Source of the DNA: Protopterus annectens
Taxonomy: Eukaryota; Chordata; Ceratodontiformes; Protopteridae
Reading direction: 5' to 3'
DNA: 64,000 nt
Assembly: GCF_019279795.1 (NCBI RefSeq)
Contig: NC_056729.1
Span: 1,862,818,311 to 1,862,882,310, forward strand
Each line of letters opens with the position of its first letter. Position 1 is the first letter of the stretch. A model generated the notes under the pieces. The model saw only the letters and a list, made by a program, of their open reading frames with translations, was not told where the DNA came from and ran no database searches. Below, in pieces: positions 55,865 to 64,000 of this stretch. Position numbers and translations under genes: made by a program.

Positions 55865-56697
55865 ATTACATTTTTAAGATCATTGTTCCTGCACAGAGGA
55901 TATGGTGTAGAGTGGATTAAAAAGATAGAACAGGAAGTTATATCTTTAAGGCAGGGAATAGCTAAACCTATTCTTTTGTCAAAGGATATTTGTATAAGTT
56001 CCACTCCAGAGAATTTGGAAGTTAAGAACAATTATTATATCTCATTTCCTTTACCCATAGTTAACAAAATGGGGTTTATAAGGAATATTATAGAAAACAA
56101 TTGGAAAGTTTTGTTGGGTAACAAGGATTTGGCTGCAAAAATAGGTGTGATACCTAAATTTACATACAAAAAGGTGGTTAATATAAAGTCTATGTTAGAA
56201 ATTGACAACAGTAAACACCACGATAACACTAGAGTAGTCAGCACCAAGAAGGGAACTTATGCTTGCAAAAACTGCAAACAATGGAGATTTATTAGCAATA
56301 GTTCCTTTGTAACTTTGTAGCCTTTAAATTATACAGTATGGGCCAAAGGATATTTAATTGCAATACAGAATTTGTAGTATGCATTGCTTGTTGTGTGTCC
56401 TGCAACCATTACTACATAGGAAAAACAAAAAGAGCTTTGAAATGTAGGATATACAAGCATAATTTAGCTATTAAAAAGAAAGACAAGTTTATCTCATTGG
56501 CGAAACATGCTGCAGTATGTTCAGAATTTAAGAAATTTGAATTTTCAGTGTTAGAGAAAGTTAATGAAGTGGTTTTTGGAAGGGATTTAAATAACATTCT
56601 GGAGTGTAAAGAAACACTGTGGCAACTTTGTCTAGCTGCTGATAAATTACCAGGACTCAATGAGTCTATTAATTTAAAATGTTTTTTTATTAAATAG
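55865..56697 (+). pseudogene. PLE linker and GIY-YIG endonuclease, right arm
   Basis: MFLHRGYGVEWIKKIEQEVI through LLGNKDLAAKIGVIPKFTYK and CKNCKQWRFI (55883-56320), stop TAG for Lys, a 1-base loss in a T run, then CNTEFVVCIACCVSCNHYYI-GKTKRALKCRIYKH and SLAKHAAVC, ending FFIK and TAG at 56697. GIY-YIG is readable, but the first GIY-equivalent Tyr is Cys (VVCIA versus VVYIA on the left arm). Confidence 0.87.
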
Positions 56698-56756
56698 GTA
56701 ATTTTTGAGATGGATTAAAACATATATTATTACATGTATTTGAAGAAATGTATACA

Positions 56757-57013
56757 TGTTTCCCGCCTTTCCTAAACTAGAATAGTCCCTTATACAGGCT
56801 TTGCTGTATTCTGGACTTTTGGATAGTTTCTGTGTTGCCCATTTCCTTACTTGGATAGAAGGAAGATTCTTTTCTCACCAGTGGGAGTGGGGCGCCTTGA
56901 GCAGCCTATCTGTCCCTGAAGGAGTGACCTCAGCACAAGAATCTTGTAGTAATTGGCCATTTTGGGCCATTTATAGCTCTTTGAAGTTCCCTGCATAAAA
57001 ACCCACTTTGGCT
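56757..57013 (+). promoter_or_regulatory. CR1-D 5' UTR, R module copy 1
   Basis: 257 bp beginning tgtttcccgcctttcctaaa and ending ttccctgcataaaaaccc. Repeated at 57361-57617 with about 3% difference. It includes a 65-codon open frame (56801-56998) also open in copy 2. A promoter or initiator role is inferred from the position at the element's 5' end. Confidence 0.7.
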
Positions 57014-57360
57014 CATTTTTTTCACTTATCCTACTCAGCAACAGCTCCTCATGGTCCTGCAGAGTGGTGCTAGCAGCAGAAAAATGAAAAGAGTGACTGC
57101 TTTCAAGATATAAGTATATTTTTTTCTGTTACTACCTGTGCGACCTTCCTTTCTCGACGAAAAGCGAGTTTACACTGCTGATTTAACTGTTATAAGGTTG
57201 TTTTTGTGTTTTTCATTACCTGCACTTAGTTTAAAAGTTTGTTTGTTGTATTTAACTGTTGAGGCTGCTCACTCAAGTGCGCTAGCCTGTGCATTGAATA
57301 TACTGTAATTCTCCTGCTGTTTTCCTGAAAAAGAAAAAACAAAAACAAAAAAAAAATCCT
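57014..57360 (+). other. CR1-D 5' UTR X segment between R modules
   Basis: 347 bp unique to the gap between R copies, ending in an A-rich joint (aaacaaaaacaaaaaaaaaa). The same X end precedes the R module in CR1-C1, so R-X-R-Y is a family structure and not an accident of this copy. Confidence 0.7.
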
Positions 57361-57617
57361 TGTTTCCTGCCTTTCCTAAACTAGAATAGTCCCTTATACA
57401 GGCTTTGCTGTATTCTGGACTTTTGGATAGTTCCTGTGTTGCCCATTTCCTTACTTGGATAGAAGGAAGTTTCTTTGCTCACCAGTGGGAGTGGGGAGCC
57501 TTGAGCAGCCTATCTGTCCCTGAAGGAGTGACCTCAGCACAAGAATCTTGTAGTAATTGGCCGTTTTGGGCCATTTCTAGCTCTTTGAAGTTCCCTGCAT
57601 AAAAACCTGCTTTGGCA
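57361..57617 (+). promoter_or_regulatory. CR1-D 5' UTR, R module copy 2
   Basis: Second copy, 604 bp downstream of the first. It is followed by the Y segment (57618-57914) with 'gcgcatagcgcagcatcggg' and leads into ORF1. Confidence 0.7.
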
Positions 57618-57914
57618 CGGCTTTGTACGATTGTGCGCATAGCGCAGCATCGGGCAGCGCCGCTTAATCGGGTTTTTAAACTATTCCCGGCTCCACAAAG
57701 TCTGCTCTTCACTTTTTCCCTTAGAACTGCTCTATCTCTCAAATTAAACACCCTATTCTCAATCTAAGGCCCTGCACTTGCCCAAATAAGAAATTATACA
57801 ATCTAGCACTAATAAACTAAAAGCACTACATCCTCATATACTCTCCACAATTACCTTGTCCCCTATTGGTCCTTTTGAATTAAGTGATAAAAGAGTTCCC
57901 TATACTACACTAGC

Positions 57915-58890
57915 ATGTCCAAAGGTCAATTAATGGTTTCCTCACCAGTCCAGCTGGTGAGTCTGGGAATCTTGAGGCAATGTTACAACTGTCTCATGTA
58001 CACAGACAACCCTCTCCTCCTCCTCCAAACAGGTTCAAACATATGTGAGAGATGCAACTATACAGCCAAACTGGAGGCTGAGCTCTTTCACCTCAGAACT
58101 GGTGTAACCAGTCAGGAGGAGAAGGTAACCTTACACAACACTAATCCAGTCCCACATAGTCCTACCACAACAGCAAACCAAACACATAAACACACAAAAA
58201 CATACTCGGAGGCTCTAAATAAAAATCTACCTATGCAGCAGAGACCTCCAAAGCAGACATCCAAGCAAACGCTACCCCACAACAAAACACATGCAACACA
58301 TAGCTCACAAAGTCAGTGTGCCAAACAGTTACAGCCCTTAAGGCTGAATAACACACCTGATACACTTGTAATAGATGATTCTATAGTCAGACACACTGAC
58401 GTCCTGCTCACTAGGTTGAACAAGGAGAAGGTCACAGTGAGCTGCCTGTCGGGCGCTAGGATCCGCCACATAACGCAAGCACTCAGGTCACTCCAAAGCA
58501 AGTACAAATATGACTCAGTCATAGTACATGCTGGTGTGAATGACCTGAGATGTACCTCCCTCGACTACATGAAAAGAGACAGAGGAGCTCTCCGATCATG
58601 TAGCCCAGGCCAGTATGACCCTGACCTTGAGCAGCATGTTACCCTCACCTAGAATGATGCCGCAGTATAAAGACAAAATGATCGATTTTAACAATTGGCT
58701 AAAATTTTGGTGTCATTCAAAGGGGGTCCAGTGCCTGTCAGCCTGGGATGACATGCTCGACAAGCCACGTTGCTTCGCTAGGAACGGCTTGCACCTGTCA
58801 CCCCTGGGCTTTTGGATACTGGCAAAGGCTCTTGCCACCCCCATAGTGCCTTTTTTAGGCAAGGCTCAAAAGACAAACCCACCTCCATAG
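57915..58890 (+). pseudogene. CR1-D ORF1 (zinc-binding + SGNH esterase), one frameshift
   Basis: M 57915, MSKGQLMVSSPVQLVSLG. CYNC and CERC (spacing C-x2-C-x17-C-x2-C) suggest a zinc-binding N-terminus; then a short coiled-coil-like KLEAELFHL and a basic linker. The esterase region follows: LVIDDSIVRHTDVLLTRL (block I; GDS is DDS here), VHAGVNDLR (block III) and, after a frameshift near 58583, FARNGLHLSPLGF (block V; Asp of DxxH is Asn). Two catalytic positions are therefore changed compared with copy C2. Stop TAG at 58888-58890; ORF2 starts 30 bp on. Confidence 0.88.
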
Positions 58891-58919
58891 AAAACACAAA
58901 GAACAAGAAACTAAGGGTA

Positions 58920-61700
58920 ATGCTGCTAAATGCCAGAAGTCTATACCTCAAAATGCATGCACTCAAAGCTCTCCTCAGTATGGAGAACATCGATATCTGT
59001 GCAGTGACAGAAACCTGGTTCAGGGCTCCAGACAGCACCCCAGCACTACCAGGTTATACCTCATATCATGCTTTTCGGCCCCAAAACTCGGACCGAACCA
59101 CAAAAGAGGGGGGCGTATCCATATTTATCAAGGATACCCACACCTCCAGGTTAGTGGCATTGCACGAAGCATCGGAAACCATCCATGTGCAACTAACAGT
59201 GGGCAAAACTGCCTTTCAGTTTATAGCATGCTACAGACCACCGACTCAAAATCAGGAATCCCACTCGGCTTTCCTGAAAACATTGGAGAACATGAAGATC
59301 TCTCCAAACACCATTATATTGGGTGACTTCAACTACCCAAACATAGACTGGGAGCATTACTCAAGCCCCAACACCCTAGCCCAAAGGTTCCTGGAATTTA
59401 TAAACTCAAATACTATGGAACAACTAGTCACAACTCCTACAAGAGGGGAAAACATACTCGACCTGATCTTCACCAACATGGGGACTCTATGCTCCACAAC
59501 AGAAGTATACCCCTCATTGGTAAGATCAGACCATAAATTAATTTCACTGGATACCTACAACCCGACCCCACCCCCAGCCCAGAAAACCACAGTGAAAAAC
59601 TTCTCAAAAGCGAACTTCACACTTCTCAAAACCCAGGTGGAATCCTTCAAGGCCCCCGGGCCAGTGGAAACTACGGCCCAAACCACAGAATCCTATATAA
59701 ATGCATTCTATGGACACCTCCAGGAATGCATGGATCATGCTATCCCAAACAAAACCAAGACCCAGTCGTCCAAAGGCAGGCGTCCAGTCTGGTGGACCCC
59801 AGCCATTAATAAATTGTACAACAGAAGGAGGAAGCTACTACATGATAGAGCAAAATCCCTAAAAGGGAAGGCATCTCTGATCAGTACTAGAAAAAAATTA
59901 CGATCCCTCATAAAATCCTCCAAGGCCAGCTTCGAGAGAAAAATTGCACAGGATACTAATGACAATCACAAGGCTTTCTTTAGCTATGTTAGGAACCTGG
60001 GATGCAACTCCCAGATATGCTCAGAGTTGATTCTAAATGACAAAAAATACACTGAACCCACAGACATTGCCAACATCCTGGCAGATAGGTTCAGTGCAAA
60101 CTTCTCCCCCCTTCCCCCCCAAAAGAGCAAATATCTATCCCAGCAGAGTGCAGCCTCCCTAACATCTCAGATGCTCAGGTGAAAGCCACCCTCTCCAAAG
60201 CAAAAAACACTGCTTCAATGGGATGAGACGGTGTCCCGGGTTGTGTCCTACATGAACTCCAAGAAGAACTAAACCCTCACGTAAAACTGCTGTACAATCT
60301 CAGCCTCACTACAGGATATGTACCCAAAGAATGGCGTACAGCAACAGTGGTCCCACTCCACAAAGGTGGTGCCTCAACGGACCCTGGAAACTATCGTCCC
60401 ATAAGCCTGACTAGCCTTATCTGCAAGGCCATGGAGAGGATCATCATGGAAGTCATAAAAAAAGACATTGGGGACCTACAGACACTAGATCCTACCCAAT
60501 TTGGCTTTGTCAAGGGCAGATCCTGCCTTTTGAACCTGGTCGACTTCTTTGAAACAGTCACCAAGGCCATAGATGAAGGGAAGGTAGTCCACACAGCCTA
60601 TATGGACCTTGCAAAGGCATTTGACACAATACCCCACTCAGGCATCATAGATAAGCTACCCAGCTTAAATATAAACCCCTATGTCACAAGATGGGTTGCT
60701 AACTGGCTCAAAGACAAAACCCACAGAGTCAGAATTGCTGGAGCCATGTCAGACTCGAAACCGGTTACAAGTGGTGTCCCACAAGGCTCTGTCCTGGGAC
60801 CTCTCTTGTTCGGCATATACTTTTCTGAGGTGCAGGCCAACACGGGAGGACTATGGCTGACCAAGTTCGCAGATGACTGCAAACTGGGCACCATAATTGA
60901 CTCTCCAGCTGGCACGAACATCCTTCAAATAGGTCTGACAGAGATGGATAACTGGTGCCAGAGCCATGGTCTGAAGCTAAATGCCAAAAAGTGTATAGTC
61001 ATACCCTTTGGCAAAAACAAAGTGCCCACAAATTACCATATAGGTGGTAACCCATTAAGTATGGAAGAAGTAATTAGGGACCTGGGGACCCATGTTGATA
61101 GCAATCTCTCCTTTGACAACCACATTGCCAAAGTGGTTACAAAGACCTTCTACATAGCCCACCTTATCACAAAAGGATTCACATCTAGATCAAGGGAGGT
61201 AATAGTGCCCCTTTATTCATCCCTCATCAGGCCCATCATAGAATACAATGCCCCTTTTGGGATGTACCTTACCCGACACCTGCAGCAACTAGAAAGACCC
61301 CAAAAGTACCTCACAAAGAGGATCAAGGGACTCAAACAGATGTCATATGCTGCTCGGTTAAAAAAACTCCAGCTCTATTCAGTTGCATACCGCCTACTTC
61401 GAGGCGATCTATGCCTGACATACAAAGGTATGTCCAACCCAGAATTAATGGACATGCTCCACCTCAGAAAATCTAAATCCCTTAGAACCATGCACTCGAG
61501 GGACTTGAACCTCAGCACAGAAATAAATAGAACATGCTGGAGAGACAGATTCATAACCCAGAGGCTCCCTTCGCTCTGGAATAGAATCCAGTCCATGTTA
61601 GGCAGAGCACCTCACTAACTCTCTTCAAGAGGAATCTTAATGAGTGGATGGGAGATCGTAGGTTTACCCCGGGGATTACTTCTGTGTCACTACTAGACAG
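58920..61700 (+). pseudogene. CR1-D ORF2 (endonuclease + RT), three lesions
   Basis: ATG 58920, MLLNARSLYLKMH. Endonuclease: VTETWF, GGVSIFIKD, ILGDFNYPNIDWE, VRSDHKLISLD. Basic linker, then a frameshift in a C run near 60107-60122, a TGA at 60224-60226 replacing Pro of MGPDG, and an open RT: FGFVKGRSCLLNL, DLAKAFDTIPHSG, SGVPQGSVLGPLLFG, FADD and YLTRHLQQLERPQKYLTKRI. A 1-base loss near 61588 shifts the last 30 residues; the ancestral end RGTVN lies at about 61700. Only these three lesions separate it from an intact frame. Confidence 0.9.
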
Positions 61701-61826
61701 AGGCACAGTAAACTAACCTTAAAAAGGGCACAGCAAACTCAAATCAAAGGGTGGCGAAAGCCAAACACACTTGGGCTAGGCTTATAAATGCCCCAGGGCA
61801 GATAGCCTAGTATGAACCTATGAACT

Positions 61827-62134
61827 TATATATATATATATACTTTTTAATTAATTAATCAATTTTTAATTTTTTACATTATTATAGTTTAAAAAGTATA
61901 AAAGTATACATGTTTTGTATTAGTTAGAATTTTAATTGTTTGATGTCATTTCCTGTTTTTAAGTATTTAAGGGAGCTTGGGTAGGAATGTATGTTTGTTT
62001 TCTGAAGAAGTTCACGGATTAAATTGAGTGAATGAAAGCGCTAAAACTTGTGTTACAGTTCATCTTCTGTTTGTCTGGATACGCGCCCGGAATCTTAATT
62101 TTTTTAGTTATTTGCGTTCTGCAGTTTTTTTTGT
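61827..62134 (+). mobile_element. Penelope-like element, right arm, 3' UTR and end
   Basis: Begins with a (TA)n remnant and 'aattaattaatcaattttta', the complement of 46290-46350, through the hammerhead to 'ggaatcttaattttttta'. It is about 30 bp longer at the 3' end than the left arm (tagttatttgcgttctgcag plus a T run). Followed by the right target-site copy. Confidence 0.9.
62002..62050 (+). ncRNA. PLE hammerhead ribozyme, right arm
   Basis: CTGAAGA (62002-62008), AG, stem II TTCAC/GTGAA (5 bp), GAAA (62034-62037), palindromic GCGC (62038-62041), TA, then AAAC. Stem I is short (TTT/AAA next to the core). Core and stem II are convincing; stem I is weak. As at 10815, stem III would need pairing between two molecules. 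Confidence 0.65.
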
Positions 62135-62149
62135 TAAAACCTGACCATA
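62135..62149. repeat. 15-bp target-site duplication, right copy
   Basis: taaaacctgaccata, identical to 46060-46074. The L2-2 frame continues directly: LKPDHSNNEILSPGY. Confidence 0.9.
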
Positions 62150-63376
62150 GTAATAATGAAATACTATCTCCAGGTTACATCATCATACAGAAAGACAGAA
62201 TAGCAAACAAAGGAGGTGGTATAGTAATTTTATATAAAAAAACACTTTTCAGTGGACACTGTGGACCCCATCACCCCCAATTTTGATAATGCTAAATTAA
62301 TATTTACAAAATTAAAAATTAAATCTATATCTCACCCCAAAAAATATGTCTACCTTAGAAAACTTACTAAACTGGACTTCCAATTCACTCCCTCAAGAAA
62401 CTATCATCATGGGTGATTTTAACACTGAATGGCTCACCTGTACCTCAATAAACACCACTGTTTCTATTATCTCCACAGATTTACTCAAATCATCCAATCT
62501 GCTACAAGGATAGAAAATCATCTAAAAGGCAGTTATTCCCTGACTGGATTTTAACTAATAGACCACACCTCACATGCCAGCTGCCTACCAGACAGTATGA
62601 GTAACCACCTTCCTACCTTTCTACTAAGGCAAATGATTCATTATAGGAAACATCATACCTACCAACTAATAACAAAAGTAACTTTACTCCAAGTAACTTC
62701 ACATCTGCCTTAAAAAGCTGTAATTGGATTCCACTCTGGTTACTTGACCTGGATGCAGTTGCTAACTGCTTCAACACTACCTTTTTAGATATCTTAAACT
62801 CACACGCTCCTCAAAGAACAATAAGAACCAAATCTATTCCACCTTCTTGGTTTACTAAAGAAACAAGGCCATTGCTTAAAACCAGAGATAAAGCCTGGGA
62901 CCAGTGGTATAAATATAGATCCCAAACTTCAAAACAAATCTACCTAGAGCTCAGAAACAAAGCAAAGAAATCAGTTAAACTAGACAAAATTAAATACTAC
63001 CACAACACTCAAAATATGAAAACAACTCACAAAAGTTCTGGACAGCTATTAACAGCATACTCCTTCCTGATAAATCTTGTACACCCTGCTGAACTACCTC
63101 CAACACCACAGAGAGCATAACAATTCAGTTCAATACATATTTCAATAAGTCCATTCTAGTCCTATCTAAGCCCCATGAACCCTCCTCCCCTCAGAACCAT
63201 ACAAAACTCACACTAACAATGACACTTTTACCCTTCACCCTGTCTCCATAGATATTATAAAAAAAATCACTTAAGCTAAAACCTACAACATTGGCTGCAG
63301 ACAAACTACTAGCCTATTTTCTGCATATCACTGCTGAAGCAATAGCGTACCCCGTAGCTATTCTTATTAACAGATC

Positions 63377-63592
63377 TTTTATTTTTATTTTTATTTATTT
63401 ATCATTTGTTGACCGGGAAAGTCCGACTAGGTTCCACAGAGCCTGTTTTCAGAGGAGGCCCGGGGAGAAATGCTCCAGGAAGATCTTGCTTCAGGGCTGT
63501 GCCTCCTTCCCTAGCCATAATTCCCTGTGCTTCACCTAATCACCTATTATCTCTGTTGCCATGGAAGGTTTTGGTCACATCTTAGAGGGCTC
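63377..63592 (-). mobile_element. short insertion ending in the L2-like 3' tail (SINE or truncated L2)
   Basis: On the minus strand it ends 'ttctccccgggcctcctctg', then 'ttcccggtcaacaaatgata' and an AAATA-rich tail, matching the 3' end of the L2-like copy at 45105-45180. Upstream, about 110 bp has no match to that copy. It is either a SINE that borrows the L2 3' end or a diverged truncated L2. It breaks the L2-2 RT after LINRSF. Confidence 0.6.
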
Positions 63593-63652
63593 GCACCACC
63601 ACTGCTTTAATGTCTTTCATTCATACAATAAATCACCCCAGAAACAATAGTA
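63593..63652. repeat. 60-bp exact duplication of downstream L2-2 sequence
   Basis: Identical (60/60) to 63865-63924. Lies out of place between the inserted tail fragment and the resumed RT frame (ENLVPVIW). Confidence 0.95.
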
Positions 63653-64000
63653 TGTCTGAAAACCTAGTCCCTGTAATTTGGAAAACTTCCCATATTATTA
63701 CACTACAAAAAGGCGGTGATTACATTGACCTGAACAACTACCACCTGATTGCTATTCTATCCCCTATCTAAAATCCTAGAGAGATGCACACATTTACAAA
63801 TAATGGACCACCTACATACACAATCTCCTGTCAAACATTCAACACTGCTTCTGTCCCTTCCACAGCACCACCACTGCTTTAATGTCTTTCATTCATACAA
63901 TAAATCACCCCAGAAACAATAGTAAATTTGTGTATGCTATCTTTCTAGATCTTTCCAAGGCCTTTGACATGGTCTCATATAGTAAACTTATTAATGTCCT

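Larger units (their letters stand above)
54985..56756 (+). mobile_element. Penelope-like element, right (plus) arm of palindrome, coding part
   Basis: Starts at tttagatgacttatgtagaa directly at the head-to-head joint, skips (internal deletion after 'aacattagaa') to GYFFGIPKI, and carries RT and GIY-YIG domains. The 3' UTR is interrupted at 56756 by CR1-D and resumes at 61827. Same family as the left arm. Confidence 0.9.
56757..61826 (+). mobile_element. CR1 LINE copy D (near full length)
   Basis: About 5.07 kb: a 1.16-kb 5' UTR with a duplicated R module, ORF1, ORF2 and a 3' UTR with 'gcctagtatgaacctatgaa'. Inserted at the (TA)n region of the PLE 3' UTR, which resumes at 61827. It is the only CR1 here that reaches its own 5' end. 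Confidence 0.92.
62150..64000 (+). pseudogene. L2-like LINE copy 2, remaining endonuclease and RT (runs off the window)
   Basis: SNNEILSPGYIIIQKDRIAN-KGGGIVILYKK (endonuclease), MGDFNTEW in a broken frame near 62410, TRDKAWDQWYKYRSQTSKQI (62872-63120), LINRSF, an insertion (63377-63652), then ENLVPVIWKTSHIITLQKGG and FLDLSKAFDMVSYSKLINVL at the window edge. Many frameshifts. It is the same family as 41100-45185 but a separate copy. Confidence 0.8.

Overview
The window is eukaryotic intergenic DNA made almost entirely of nested, mostly broken retrotransposons. I find no host gene, tRNA, rRNA or bacterial feature that I can support. The mix is CR1 and L2-like LINEs, an RTE fragment, DIRS-type tyrosine-recombinase retrotransposons and Penelope-like elements (PLEs), with AT-rich unique DNA between them. 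It suggests a vertebrate with a very large genome, such as a lungfish or amphibian. The species is inference; the element classes are read from protein motifs.

Layout. 1-8.6 kb: a 67-bp satellite is split by a composite block holding a PLE tail and two CR1 copies (A minus, B plus) joined head to head at 5027/5028. CR1-B keeps an 863-codon open ORF2. 8.6-10.26 kb: no gene. 10.26-15.5 kb: a decayed DIRS element (A, minus), itself invaded by a PLE tail carrying a recognisable hammerhead ribozyme. 15.9-17.75 kb: a 93-bp minisatellite interrupted by an RTE-like LINE fragment. 18.0-22.9 kb: DIRS-B (minus), with inverted terminal repeats, an internal complementary region (ICR), and Gag, RT/RNase H and recombinase genes. 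23.2-36.5 kb: DIRS-C (minus), invaded by two CR1 copies in direct tandem (C1, C2) and by a CR1 fragment (F). 37.0-39.4 kb: an old CR1 (E, minus). 41.1-45.2 kb: an L2-like LINE with a 2A-like motif.

45.9-64 kb is the best-resolved nest. An L2-like element (L2-2) was split by a PLE insertion that left a 15-bp target-site duplication (46060-46074 and 62135-62149). The PLE insertion is a giant palindrome of two 5'-truncated copies joined head to head near 54984. DIRS-D (47065-53782) later entered the left arm and a near full-length CR1 (D, 56757-61826) entered the right arm. DIRS-D has an ICR amplified to four tandem copies. CR1-D carries a duplicated 257-bp module in its 5' UTR.

Functionally, CR1, L2 and RTE elements move by target-primed reverse transcription, using an endonuclease and RT. 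DIRS elements use RT plus a tyrosine recombinase acting on circles whose junction is mirrored by the ICR. PLEs use an RT fused to a GIY-YIG endonuclease, with hammerhead ribozymes in their terminal repeats. Every coding region here carries at least one truncation, stop or frameshift, so nothing in the window looks autonomously mobile as it stands. Boundaries marked 'about' are uncertain by tens of bases.
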